The position numbers were made by a program, and so were the translations under genes. Positions 23,936 to 35,872 of a stretch of 64,000 nt of DNA are shown piece after piece; positions within the stretch are counted from its first letter, which is position 1, and every line of letters begins with the position of its first letter. The notes under the pieces were generated by a model. It ran no database searches. It worked only from the letters and a program-made list of their open reading frames with translations, and was not told the origin of the DNA. The DNA comes from Apus apus (lineage: Eukaryota; Chordata; Aves; Apodiformes; Apodidae). The stretch spans positions 131,435,132 through 131,499,131 of the forward strand of contig NC_067282.1 of the NCBI RefSeq assembly GCF_020740795.1, written 5' to 3'.

Positions 23936-25299
23936 CGTATGCGTCTCTATCGGTGTATATGCAGTGCGTATGCGTGTAACCCCAACATCTGTATTTCGAC
24001 GCTGTCCGCGTGACGGGCAGCCCGCGTCCCCGCAGGGCGCAGGGGGTGACATTGGGAGAGGACTGGCAGCGGTGCACCGTGACCGGCAGCGGCAGCCCTG
24101 CCACGGGGCGGGGACCTCGCCGCCCTCCCCCTGCCCTCGTCCCCGCGCAGCCCTCGCTCCCCGGCCGTGGCGGCACCGACAGCCGCCTCCCTAATCCCGT
24201 CTCACGCTGGTACGAGCACACGGCCGGCAACGTGACCCGACCTGCTGCCACATCACTGCCGCCGGCAGCACCGGGCCGCCCTGCCCCGCCGCCCCCCACC
24301 CGCCCCGCCAGCAGGCGCCGGCACGGGGCCGCACCGGGCACCCCCAAGCTCCGGTCGCCGTGCCCCAACCCCCCCGCATCCCCGCAGGGCAGCCTGCCAG
24401 GACCTGTCTGCCCGCGGAAGGCGGGTGCTGCAGCCCTCAAGGCGTGGGATGCTTTTCCCCGTGCCCCGGCTGAGGCGCTGTGCGTGTGTCCCTACAAGTG
24501 AGTCCCTGCGTGTGCGCTCCAGCGCTGCATGTGCAGCCCTTCAACGTGCGGGATGTGCAGCGGTCCCGTTCCCACGTGCGGTGCGGGGGGAGAAGGGCCT
24601 TCCCCTCCCCGACATCCCAACACCCTCCCCCCGCCTCTTCGTGACTCAGAGCCCGGCTGGCTGCTTTCTCTCCGGTATTCCCGGCGGGAAGTGTCAGCAG
24701 AGGCGATCCGTAAGAGATGCGCTTCCCGCCCCCGCCAGCCCTGACCGCTTGCCTTGCACTTGGTTCAGCTTTCCCCCCACCTCCCTTCCCAGGGCTCGGA
24801 CTCCTGGAGCTGCGTGGCCCCCCGATCCCGGCGCGCAGTTTCGGGCTCCCCCAGCAGCTGGGAGGGAATCACCCCCATAACAAGACAGCACGCCCCTCGC
24901 CAGCCAAAAGAGAGACAAGAGCCTCACCTCATCCCTTTCTAACGGCCGTGTTTTACAGGTAATCTTATCAGGGAGGGTGACTCGTGATTTTTATATGCAG
25001 GGGCTGCTGAAACCGCACTGCCCGTCTGGAGAGTGCGAGTGAGGCTTTAGGAGCAGCGAAGGCTCTGATGAGGTGTTGGAGGCTCCTGCTTGGCAGGCGA
25101 GCGAGTGGCACTGCAGGCTTATTTAGCTCTTCCCCTGCTCACCTGATGACATTTTCACGCTGTCACTGCAACTAAACTGAGGGCTAAAAATCAAATACCA
25201 GAATGTATGCCACATGCCTACAGGTTATATTTGGGGCTGCCTGTAGGTTATTATTTGTGTGAGAAGCTTGTGGGCTGCTACAAAGGTTGTTGGGAGAAC

Positions 25300-28020
25300 C
25301 TGCTGCTGGTGAGAATAGCGAAGGGTCACAAAGGTTGGACTACTGACCTGCTCCCTCGGGCAGGGGGATTGCAGACTGCCTGTGAAACTTGCTGTGTGCC
25401 AGGAGGTGCCAGCAGTAGAGAGTCAAGATAGACAATGTTGGACACCTAAGATGGAGCTACAGGCTCTCTTGCTAGTCAGTGGAGCACCTAAAGCTTGAAA
25501 TTCTCCTCCTCCTGACCGGGCTAGTCTTTGAGAAAGCATCAAGAAAACTGAAGACACAGCCCAAACAGAAGAAGGAGCTTAGCCCTGAGATAAAACATAT
25601 GGAGATCTTTTGAGGGGGTGCTGACTCAAAGAGAAAATGAACTCTGAAAGAAAGGAGAGTTTTTTCCAGCTGATGCCTCCCCTGGGCTTTGCATGGCTTC
25701 TGTAGCTAATACATGGGGTAGGGAGCAGGCGGTGTGAGCGTTTCTGGAGGACCACCTTGTGGAGCACCTGGAGCATTTCTGGAGTGTCTTTGCCAGCTTC
25801 ATCCTCTCTCCAGCAACCTGCAAATCTTCAAATTATGGAAACAATGTCCAAATTGAGACACAGCTTCTAGAAGAAGAAATGGTAATTCTGAGATTCCTCT
25901 GCAATCACGTGGGAATGGAAATCAAAAATGACCAAATGGTGCAAAACATGAGCCGAGACAGCTGGAGACTTTGCAAAAGGAGTTCAAGCAACATCTGGAA
26001 ACTTCTAAGAGAGGTCACCTGCAGACAAGGATAAAAGGCTTTAGTGTCCAGAGAGAATACAAAATTGTCCTGGAAGATCCCCAGTTTAAAATGGCAAGAC
26101 GGATCAAAGAGGTGATCGGCAGCATGACTGTCATGGAAAAGAATGTTTTCCAGAACTTAAGAGGCACAAAAAAAGTCTGGCCAATTTACGAGCCAAGACG
26201 AACCACAGCAAAGAGTTAAGAAACTGAAAAAAATCACTTAGAAAAGGAAATCAAAGGTTTGCAGGTCACCACAGGAAAAAACAGCCTCCTGCTGTAGACA
26301 AGGGCTAGCCAGAACACAGCCTGCTAACAAAATCTTGCCACCATTTTCAGGCTGCAGGAGAAAGGAGTCAGACTGTCCCAAAAAACACAGCCTTTGGGGA
26401 GAATACGTTTGGGAGGTTTATTCAACTCGGTCGATAACCACAGCATAAGGGAATGGCTCTGAAATAGGGTGCCTAGGAGCCAACTTGATGGATTCAGCTC
26501 TTCTGGCAGTGAGCACTTGCCTTCAGGAAAAAAGACTGAATTTTCCAGGCTAGCTGTATGACTAGAATCAACCATCAAATTAGAGAGAGCTGATCAGCCG
26601 TGTGCTAGAAAGAAAGGGACAAAGAGAATTCAGCTGAAGGATTTAGGTAATTTTGGTTGAACAACAAGATATTATTGAAGACTTCCAGGGTAAATTGGAC
26701 ATTGACCTATTCAGAGATTTTCAATCCTGGGATGACCAGATTGAGACCAGAGGAAAAAATAAAACAAGAGCACATAAAAACTGGAGCTGGGTCAGAAAAA
26801 AACGTCCAGCTGCCCTGGAATCCAGCAGGAGATGCCTCAGGAGGAGCAGATGAACAGAGCATGCATGTAATGAAAGCTCCCCAGGGCAGTCTCCCAGTCC
26901 CAGTGGCCTGTGGTGCAGAGACTTTCTGGGCCAGAAACGATACCTCTGTGTTTAGTGGGAAGCCAAAGATGCCATGAGAGGCAGAAAAATTTGCCAAGGT
27001 GCTTAAATCATGGGCTGCAGCAGAGCATTGGGCCAGGAAGCGGACACTGGTGAGAAGTTGGTCAGTCACCAGGAGTCCTGTCAGCAACAGCTCTGTGGCT
27101 ACTACAGAGAGAAGAAAAGAGAACTTTCTCTTTCAGAGTGCCACACATACCTAATGTATGTCAAACGAGAGAGACAGTGGCCATGCAAAAATGCAGCTGA
27201 ATTCAGAAGCAGAAATAAAATAACCTGACTGTGGGAAGGTGGTCAGCCAAGACAAGATGCAACGTGCAAGTAAGCACAGTAAGCTGCAAAATGGGGAAAT
27301 GGGGTTAGATTGAGCTGGAGGGGCAGAGTCAGGACCACATTCCTGTGCAGGACTGTTACAAAAACTTTATGAGGGGACATTGGTCAGAGAGGCACTCCTG
27401 GGCCATGTGAAATGGGTGTTACTAAGAGAGATGAACCAAAGCCTACCAGACCAGCCAAGCTAGACTGGCACTTGGGCTAATCAGCTTGAAATGGGAGGTG
27501 GTGACAGGAGAGCATAGACACTTCCGAACCTGGTAAAGTCAGGTTGGTGCACAGCTGCACTGGAGCAAAAAGTCAGGCATGATGTTGTCCTCTGTGCTGT
27601 GTGTGAGAAACACCAGGAACTGTGCCTTACCCTGTCAGTTTGGAAATTCCCATTAAAGGCGTGTTTCAGGTGAAGCAAACTATTTGCAGGTAGCTGATCT
27701 GCAATGAAAAACTGTCCTGCCTCCCAGGGCAGTAAAAAAGTAAAGCTGGCTCCACTCTGAGGTTGTTTCCAGTCCTGACTGATGGGAGGGTCTGAAACCT
27801 GCCTGGAGTCCCGTGGCTTTCAGAGACTCTTACACAATGTGGCAAACATGTTTGATGGATGTCAAACAGAAATTATCCCCATCTCTCTGCTGGATGTGTT
27901 CCAGGAGCAGCCACCAGGAACAAATAAAACTCCTGAAGCCCCCCCTCTGAAGTTACTGGAAAGGAGGTGGATCTGTGAATGAAGGTATCTTGGATTATTC
28001 CATTGGGTTTGGTTTGGTCA
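25300..28020 (+). mobile_element. Probable decayed upstream part of the Gypsy-like element (gag/protease region), not recognised in detail
   Basis: This A/G-rich block lies directly upstream of the reverse-transcriptase remnant. It has long but interrupted plus-strand frames with helical, charged, coiled-coil-like composition, for example around 25960-26220, where residues such as KEFKQHLETSKRG appear, and around 26657-26977. The distance to the RT piece, about 2-2.7 kb, suits gag plus protease plus the RT N-terminus of a Ty3/Gypsy element. No zinc knuckle or protease active-site motif was found, and no flanking long terminal repeat was matched by eye. It could instead be an unrelated pseudogene. 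Confidence 0.35.
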
Positions 28021-28660
28021 TTCAGAATAGATCTGAAAGCTGGATATTGGCAGGCAGAAGCCGAGCTGAAAGACTGGGAAAACTGCTTTCTCAGCGAAGC
28101 CTGATCTAGCAATTTAGTGATGGTCAGGGGCTTACATAATGCACTAGCTACCCTGGAGAGGCTAGTGGGGAAAGTATGGCACGCCATGCCATCAGGAGGC
28201 CTTGGATGGCCTCAACCTTTCAAGAGGTCTGTTGTGCTTAGGCTATTTATGGGTGCACACCGAGACCTTTGAGCAAGAAGCGGTAGGTGCAGTTACACAT
28301 GGCTTGTGATAATTTCAAGGCTGATGGTCTGAAACTGTTCCCAAAGGAAAGGGAGTTGTTCCAAAACCAGGTAACTTACCTCTGGCTCTCAACTGGTGTT
28401 GGGGAATTTCCACTGAATAAACCAAAACTGAGAACACATCGAGCTGGCCCACCCCCCAGCCACTTGCAGAGGGGCAGGTCGGTAGGACTCTGCTCCTATT
28501 ACAGAAGGTTTGTTTGTAGATTTGCTAACATTGCAAAGCCCTTGCACAGGCAAGGTGACCATCTCAGAGGCCTACAGAATGAGTTTCAGCAGTTTCAATT
28601 AGTGAACTTCTCGCCAGTGGTTAAGTTTACAGATATGTTTTGTTAGTCTTTGCACAGGAG
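28021..28660 (+). pseudogene. Ty3/Gypsy-type reverse transcriptase remnant
   Basis: Plus-strand translation from 28021 reads DLKAGYWQAE and, after a stop at 28102-28104, HNALATLERLVGKVW, the RT palm around the first catalytic aspartate. A frameshift leads to VHTETFEQ near 28253, where the catalytic YxDD box has been lost to mutation. Another shift leads to FKADGLKL at about 28312 and to GLCSYYRRFV with IAKPLHR at 28485-28553, the hallmark thumb/connection segment of Gypsy polymerases. Blocks occur in the correct order and spacing but in three successive frames with a stop, so this is a dead copy. The SYYRRF-type block and the IAKPL ending favour Ty3/Gypsy over vertebrate retroviruses. The gap to the integrase piece is long enough for RNase H, which was not recognised. 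Confidence 0.85.
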
Positions 28661-29337
28661 GAACACTGCAGTACAGGGTAGACCATGCAGTCCTGCAATA
28701 GTTCACTCTGTGGGCTTAGAAATCCCAAACACAATTTGTATTTTAAAAAAATAGCAATTCTGCAACTGCACAGCTCACTGCACATCTGGGCATAAATGGA
28801 GTAGTGGTGCTGCCTAGTCCAGGCAGGAGCTTTGGCACTCAGTGCAAGCAGTGTCATGGATGTGGAATGGAAGAGTTGATTCTTCAAGAGGGTGAATGCA
28901 GAGAAGGAGATCCTTGTTGCCTCTCTTGCAACTTGCAGATGTGAAAATTCTGCTTCACCCAGGGGAACCAAAGAAGAGCAATGCCAGGGAGGGCATGGGG
29001 GTTCCTGAACCAGTCCATGCTGGAAGGCTCATCACAGAAAGAATCCCAGTAGGATACGACTAGAAAAATGAGCTGAGAAACACAACTGTCCTGGAATGAG
29101 GTGTATCTTTGGACCACAGTGAAGTGTTGCTATGGAGTACCAAGGGAAAAGCATTCTGCTTGTGGTGAGAAAGTTTGGAGTTAAAGGGTGAAATACTAAA
29201 TAAAACTTAAATGGTGCATAGAAACAACCAGTAGAGCACCTTGTTAGGTGATGGCTGGAGCAGGAAGTTCTGAGATTATTATTTTGAAACTGGCACATGT
29301 TTTGAACCATGCTGGGTTTCTATACATTTCCAAAAAG

Positions 29338-29430
29338 CCCTGGCTAAGCTAAGTGAAAAATCCTACTGGCTAAGATTCAAAAAGGATGTAGAAAATATGT
29401 GCAGGATATGAATGCCCCTATTGCAAATAA
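29338..29430 (+). pseudogene. Integrase zinc-binding domain remnant (Gypsy-type)
   Basis: The plus strand encodes ALAKLSEKSYWLRF and KKDVENMCR, the second half of an HHCC integrase N-terminal domain, followed by a stop and, in a shifted frame, a CPYC pair. It lies about 780 bases after the RT connection block, the spacing expected in pol (RT - RNase H - integrase). The histidine half of the zinc site was not found. Confidence 0.75.
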
Positions 29431-29507
29431 CTGTCCCACATAAACCCAGAGAGATACCATGAAATAGTATCTGACGGTGTAAATTCACTAATGGGCTGCA
29501 TTCTCTG

Positions 29508-29770
29508 ATGTTCTTGGGTTTCTGTCTGAAGCAGATTCTGGGAGCTGCAAACTATTTCACAAAATGCCCTGAAGCTTGTCTGTTAGGACACTTAATGCCA
29601 GATGTCCAAGTGAAAAGCGTCCTCTCCCTCCAAGTCCTAGGAGGTATGGGAGGATTGCACAAAGCTCAAGGGAGAGATGCTGAATCCAGAACATTTCAGC
29701 CGAGCTGTGAGGTGGTTGGGATCCCTAAAACATCTCCATGTGACCACAGCCTGAAAGGTTTGTTGTGATG
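29508..29770 (+). pseudogene. Integrase catalytic core remnant (Gypsy-type)
   Basis: The frame from 29508 contains ANYFTKCPEACLLG at about 29547, a hallmark Gypsy integrase block. It continues with LHKAQGRDAES at 29655, aligned with the block that holds the second catalytic aspartate, and then VVGIPKTSPCDHSLKGL, aligned with the segment leading to the catalytic glutamate. The aspartate position of the second block is occupied by alanine, and the frame stops before the glutamate. The core is therefore inactive. Similarity to integrase fades after about 29850. Confidence 0.85.
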
Positions 29771-29977
29771 TTTGCAGACTCTTCCAGTCAACTGGATTGC
29801 TCCTCAGAACTGCATCAAGTAGTAAGACCCAGCCTATTCCAGTTGTTTTGAAGGCCTCAAGTGTAGCAAAGCCCTTCTTCACCATGTTGGTGAAAACCTA
29901 AGGATTTCAGCGTGCCTTTTATGGAGCTCTGGGAGAAGAACAGAGAGTTTCAGGTCATGCATAGAAGCCCATGTACC

Positions 29978-30001
29978 TTTTTTTTTTTTTTTTTTTTTTT
30001 T
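29978..30001 (+). repeat. Poly-T tract (about 24 bases)
   Basis: A homopolymeric T run just downstream of the integrase remnant. It could be the poly(A) of a minus-strand retroposed sequence, but no element body was recognised next to it. Confidence 0.8.
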
Positions 30002-33000
30002 AAGGGGAAATTTGGGATATTTTACAGCCTTAGAAAAATCAGGATGAGACTCTTAAAAAGGATAAACCTAGAGCAACACTGCAGTCTTTCTGTAAGAACA
30101 TACAGTACTGACCTGGATATTTATGGTGGTATGCAGAGAACAGTGGGGTCCTGAAACAAAATCCAATACTATCATCAGGCCCATTAGAAAGTGCAGTAGG
30201 GAAAAAAATACTGGGGCAAGAAAACTTCCAAAGTTTTGCTCTTCCCTCACTGCAAATGTAGTTGTGAAAAGCTGAAGCTGGAGAAGCTGAAGCACTAATT
30301 CCCTTCCTCCCCTCTAGCACCAAGCGGGCAGAGATTTGCAGGCAGGCTGCAGGCACACTGAATGCACCTGGAGAGCACTCTGTGAGTGGCTGCTTGGAAG
30401 GCAATCAAGGAGCAGAAAGCTATGAGAAAGAGGAGTACAAATGTTTTGGGTAAGCGATAGGAAAATACCTTCCTGAAGCGCGCTGTGTAATTACAGGTAA
30501 GTAAGAATGTGTCATTCATCACTTCTTAAATTATTTTCCCTCACTCCGTATGTGGCGGGTTTATTATAGCCTTGTCATTTTGAGCTCCTTCAGAATAGAA
30601 GAGGTGGCTGAGAGGGCAAATGTGGGAGGGAGGGCTGAGTCCTTCTAAAACCAAGGGTGCAGGGCAGTTGCCCTCCTCTCTGAAACAGTAACCACCCCAC
30701 TCCAGGCACTGGGCTGCAGCCAGGTAAGCCTAGTGAGAGCTTTTGCATACAAGTGCTACTCAGAGCACGCTACCTCTGAGCAGAGACCCAGGTTCTTGGC
30801 ATGCAAGTCCTCCTGGGTTCAGGGAGGAAGACTTGGTGTGTTTTTCATGAACCAGAACCCTGGTGAGAGAGCCTCTAAATTCATAGTAATTTTCTTCTGT
30901 TGACTGGGCTAATCTTAAAGGTTATCCCAGTTAAGATTAATTCAAGATTAATTATTAGATTTCTTTTTAATTTTTTAATATATTTTTTTTTTACCTTTAG
31001 GAGCAGAAGGCATAATAGTGCTTTCTCTGTCTCTTTTGTTGTAGACCTTCTGCTAAAGATTGTCCTCAGGCCATCCTGCCTGTCCTCTTGCTACACGACA
31101 AGGGTGCAGAAGGGTATCACAGGCCTGGAAGGTACTGTAATGTTGAGCTTTTTAACTGGAAGGACAGGAGAAGAAATCAGGAGATCTGTTGGTGCTTGTC
31201 TGATTCTGTCACCACCCCAGATCTGGAGTATGCAAGCAAGGAGGTGCCCTCTGCATTGTGTTGAGAAACAAGTAGCATGGGACAGGTAAGCTGAACTAAT
31301 CCCTGCTGACCCAGGATGGGTACCAACTGCAGTCAAGCCCCAGCCCATAAGCAGGACAGTACAGAGCTCAGCACAAACACTCAAGAAAAACAACAGACAT
31401 GTTTGTTAATGACTAAAAAGCTGTCATCCCAGAAGGAAGGATAAGGCTGCCCTTAGACCCGTCCTAGCCTGTCAGGAAGTATCCAGGATACCTCTGGACC
31501 TGGGAAATACCTCCTCATCTATTGTGCCTGAATTCCTTGCTTCTTCCAGGGCACCCCTTTCCTGCCAGACCAGATGGCAGGGAGCACTGGCAGTGCTTCC
31601 TGCGGTGTGCAGCTCCATGGGGAGCTACCCCACAGTGTACGGGGCTCTGAAACGCTTTCAAATCCTGCTTGGCAAAGGTTGCTTGCCTGCAGTGTTATTA
31701 ATCCCCTCTTTGCTTCACCAGGCTGCTGCTGCTGCTGCAACCCAGGCTTGAACACCAGCTCAGCACAGAGCCTGGCTGCATGCTAGCAGTGGCAGTGGCA
31801 GGCCTGGCAAGCCTCCCTTCTTTGCAGGGAGACTCTCCTTCCCTTGGATGAGCAGGTTTCCAGACAGCTCCCTTTTGTGAGGACGGATTTCAGCAAGGCT
31901 CTGAAAGCCAGCCTCGTTTAACTCATCTCCTAGTCTTGTACTCTGTGTCCTGCTGGGGAGGTATTGCATGACCCCCTTTGAGCTGTCGGCAGCCAGGCTT
32001 TCAACGTGGCAAGGGGGCCGGGCTGTGTCTGGGCAAATGTTTTCTTTCTGTGGTCAGAAAGCAGGGCTGGGCAAAGGCGCCGAGCCCGAGGCACATCCTG
32101 ACAATGAGCCCCTGCCCACCCAGGCCACGCTGGGTCCCGCTCTCCCACATCGATGGCAGGGACAGTGAGGGTGGCAGCGACCTTGGGTCTTCCCCATAGG
32201 CAGTGCTTTTCCCCTGGGAGCAGTGGGAACCTCTCCCATTCTCAGTGCTCTTCTTTGGTGGGGAGGACCAGAGAGGAGGTGCCAGAAAGAGAGCCCCCAG
32301 TGTGTCAGCAGCACGGGGGCACGCTTGTGCCACCCACACAGCCCACCTCTGAGGCACGCTGGCACCCGCTGTCTCCAGCAGCTTGGCTCAGCACTGACGC
32401 TCTGCTAAAAGGCGGCGGGCAGCCTGAACATCTCAGCATGGTCACCGGGGACCCTGTGCTCTCAGGCAGACATTGCTGAGGTTGCAGTTGCATCATTCGC
32501 CCCACACACACTGACACCCCCCCACAGCCATGAAGGTCCAAGTGATCTTTTCATAAAAACACCTTACATCCCAAGCCCTGGGTGCAAACCTGCCGTTCCT
32601 GCCAGTAGCCTTGGCAAAGAGCAGGGAATTAAATCAACAAAGCCAAGGCCACGCTTTAATATGTACCCATTAAAGCCTATGGATTTATGTCAGAGTTGGA
32701 AAAGGTCCATGGTATGGAAAGTTCATTTTTTAGTTTTATTGTCCTTTACTTCCTTTACTGTCCTGAACAAGGTGTGAGGAGGAAGCAATAGATTGAAGAA
32801 GTGCTCTTGGAAGCAAGCAGGTGAGGTGTGATGTCCAAGCCAGGGAAAGCAGCAGGTGATGCTCGTCATGCTTCCCCACTTTTAGAGCAGGGTGGGCAGC
32901 AGGTCCCTGTGAATCTCCTCTGCCACAGGGAGAGGAAGGCATGCAGCCATTTCACTGCTTTCCTTGAGCTTTACTTGGCAACTTTTCTAAAACAACCATG

Positions 33001-33290
33001 GCCAAAGTTGAGCCTGTTGAGCTCTGCACAGTGGTCCAGGCCTTGTGGACTTTGCTGGATGGCACAATCCCCTCTTTAAAACCCCCACTGTGAAGTCTCC
33101 AGCAAGACAATAATGCCTTGACCAAAGCAGTGCTCCCTGCAGAGCAGAGGCACCATGAGGTACAAATAAATGTACCGGGCAAGCGGGACCGCTACCATGT
33201 CCCAGTTCCTCAGCCCCACAAACCTAATGGTGAAGGAGACAAAAAAGCATGGATTTTAAAAAATTACTTTCTCATTTTGCAGTTTAAGAT
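30002..33290. other. Intergenic, no gene seen
   Basis: Only overlapping short ORFs on both strands. Moderately GC-rich sequence around 31500-32600 contains a short CTG run at about 31722-31737 and no recognisable domain. Confidence 0.45.
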
Positions 33291-33299
33291 TATAATTAA

Positions 33300-33397
33300 T
33301 GTGGGTTTTGTTGGGGTTTTGTTGTTTGTTTGTTTTTGGTTTTTTGTTTGTTTGTGTTTTTTTGTTTGGTTTTGTTTGTTTGTTTGTTTGTTTGGGG
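33300..33397 (+). repeat. T/G-rich low-complexity tract, (TTTG)n
   Basis: About 100 bases are almost purely T and G, ending in five tandem GTTT units and a short G run. Similar tracts occur at 16132-16161, 35337-35407 and 55373-55402 on this strand, and as A/C-rich complements at 42437-42497 and 50428-50450. Confidence 0.8.
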
Positions 33398-35336
33398 GGG
33401 CTATTAAGCACCCTTTCTTGGTGTAGCTAAAACCATTTAGAGGGCTTTCCCAAGATATTGGTACACTGGGGAGCCCTTGGGGGTTTGGCTGTCCCATAAC
33501 ACTGGCTCTGTGGGAGGGGGACAGGGTCTGGGTGCCAGCACTGGTGTAATGGGAAGTTCCTGCAGTGGGACAGCACATGTCCTTCAAGTCTCCAGCTTCT
33601 GTGGGGTTGAAACAGAACAAAGGGGCACCAGTCCATCCATTCCCAGAATTCTTACCCCCAACAGTTGGCTTTTTAGCTTCCTTTCTGGGATTGTCCACTA
33701 GAAGTCATTCCTCAAAGCACTTGGATACACCTCAATGTGGCAAAGTCCATGCTGGCAGTTTGAGATCCCACCAGCACCAGCCATGGATGCCAGAATCAGG
33801 CAAATTTCAGATCTGTACTTCTGTTCCTGCAGAGTTCAGGCCAAGTGACAAGCGGAGACCTTCTCAGCAGAGGAAGGAAAAAATCCCCAGATGCCATGTC
33901 AGCTTTAATCGCCCTGCTTATGGCACTGTCTGGCAGCTGAAACCCTGGAAATGTGAGAGCTGGTGGCAGCTTCCAGCCTGGTCCAGCATGCAGCATGGTG
34001 CCTTAAGGATCTATCAGCTTCCCTTGAGTTTAACTGGATCTATTTTAATTTAAATCGAAAACGTCACATAACTTATCTATAACACTTTAAAGCATTAGTC
34101 AGGAACATATTGCCATGGCACATTTTAGCAGTAGTATGATAGACATAAAGCTCTTTAATAAGCACAGCAATCCAAACCTCAACTGCTCTGCTAAGAAAAA
34201 TATTTTGGCCTGGTTGGGAAAGTACAGAGCTAGGGGCAGGAAGAGATATTTGCACACTGCCTAGTGCAGTGTCTCATTATGTACCTTGGCATCTTTTTAT
34301 CTGTTTCTGAAAGTTTCAGGCAGCAAGAATAGAAAACGTCCATCACAAAGGTGCTGTGAGGCAAGTTCATGCACGTGAAGTGTTTCGAAACCCCTGGGAA
34401 ACTTGCCCAGCAGTCATATGGTGACCTCGGGCAGGGTCGAGCTCCTGATGCCCCTTCATCATCAAAATGACCAGAGGAGCTTCACTTGAGTGCAACTTGT
34501 GCTGCAGCTCCTGAGAACAAAGGCTCTCAAGCTGACAAGCTTCTCCAAGCTTGTTTATATGTTCATGACAGGTTGCAAGTGGAATAAAATCCCACCCCAG
34601 GCAAAGGCTTTGGAGAGGAGCTTGGGGTCTGTGCCTTGGGAGATGCCCCCTCACGCCCAGCTGGCGCCCAGCGCACGCAGAGCGTCCCCGTGTCCTTGGC
34701 CCGAGGCCCTGGGAAGGCAAACCTCTTCTAGCTCCCAACCGTGCACTCAAGTTCCCACTCGAGGGTGTATAGCACAGAGAATGGTGCGGAGAGAGCTGCC
34801 TGGATGGCCTGGCATGGATATCAAAGCCAGGTAGGCGGCCTTATTTCCCACTCCAGGCGGCTGCAGGACGGTGCCTCTTTCCTCTGGAGGGGGAAGCCCG
34901 CGCACGGGGCAGGAAGCCATCATGGAACAGCCAGCTCAGGAAGGGGCCGGGGCCAAGATTTTGTTTTTAACCTGTTTCTTGTTTATTTAAGCCTTTGAGG
35001 AAGACGAATAAAAGCAGCCACTGACAGAGGCTGGCTGTGTCGCAATAGGAGCTGCTTGTGCTGGCTGGGCTGTAGCAGTGAAGGCAGCTTGTGGGATGGC
35101 AGAAACTGCCTTTCTGGTCGTTTGTCAGCCTCCCAGACCTGCTGCGCGGGAGCCAGAGTGCCCAAAGCAGGTATCCTGAGCACATCCTCACCCAGCCAGC
35201 AGCAGCCATCTGGATGCTGCTTTAGCTGGCTGCAGGAGAGTTGTCCTGTCTGTTGGGCAGTGGTTACAGATGGGGGCTTTGAAGCTGCCTAGTTCTCCAC
35301 TGAAGAAGGAATTGGAGGTGTGGATATTTTTGCCCT

Positions 35337-35407
35337 GTTTTTTTGGTTTGGTTTGGTTTGTGTTTTGTGGGGGTTTTTTGGTTGGTTGGTTGGTTTTGGT
35401 TTTTTTA
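35337..35407 (+). repeat. T/G-rich tract, (TTTGG)n and (GGTT)n
   Basis: Low-complexity run with GGTTTGGTTTGG and GGTTGGTTGGTTGG subrepeats. Confidence 0.8.
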
Positions 35408-35840
35408 TGTGCAGAACAGATAAAACTAACTGTTCCCAGTAGAAGAGAGGCAGCAGTCCCAGGTGGGTTTGCCCCTGGGACTGATCAAGCCCTCATCTCT
35501 GCCACCTGCTAGTGCTGCCTGTGCTACAGGCCTTGCTGCCTCCTGCCCTGAGAGCAGCTCTGTTGCAGAACTTCTGGCCTCTGCTCAGCACCAAGAGGTG
35601 TAACACTGCCCACGTTTCTGCTGCTGCATGTGGGACAGCAATAGATTTGCCACAGGCAGCAGCTTTCACCACCATTCACATTTCCCCCACATCATTCATG
35701 CTCCCCACTTCAGGCTTCCAGTTTTGCTAGGGGCCCATTCCACCAAAGAAATGCTCAGCAGTGAGACTGGCAGATATCAGCTCTGGGGGAATGTCCTCTG
35801 TCTGAACAAGCTGCCACCTCCCTCCACTGTAATCCTGCAG

Positions 35841-35872
35841 TGCACTGGTTTGGGAATGCACTGGTTTGGGAA
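35841..35872 (+). repeat. 16-bp perfect tandem duplication
   Basis: TGCACTGGTTTGGGAA occurs twice in immediate succession without mismatch. Confidence 0.9.

Larger units (their letters stand above)
22815..24900 (-). promoter_or_regulatory. BHLHE41: BHLHE41 promoter and 5' UTR CpG island
   Basis: About 2 kb of G+C-rich, CpG-dense DNA lies upstream of the BHLHE41 start codon. It includes C-rich tracts (22922-22977 on the plus strand), a 17-G run at 23256-23272 and a short poly-G at 23580-23592. No TATA box is evident, which fits a CpG-island promoter. Long open frames on both strands are composition artefacts. The transcription start cannot be placed exactly; in mammals the 5' UTR is a few hundred bases, which would put it near 23100-23250. 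Confidence 0.75.
28021..29850 (+). mobile_element. Fossil Ty3/Gypsy LTR retrotransposon, pol region
   Basis: This is the composite of the RT, integrase zinc-binding and integrase core remnants, all on the plus strand in canonical Ty3/Gypsy pol order over about 1.8 kb. The many stops and frameshifts show long neutral decay. Long terminal repeats, a primer-binding site and target duplications were not identified. The poly-T stretch at 29978-30001 lies just downstream. Gypsy elements are rare in birds but abundant in other sauropsids, so the insertion may predate birds. Confidence 0.8.

Noticed and set aside
33565-34053. 162-codon plus-strand ORF
   Set aside because: Overlaps opposite-strand ORFs, no domain, ordinary intergenic composition.
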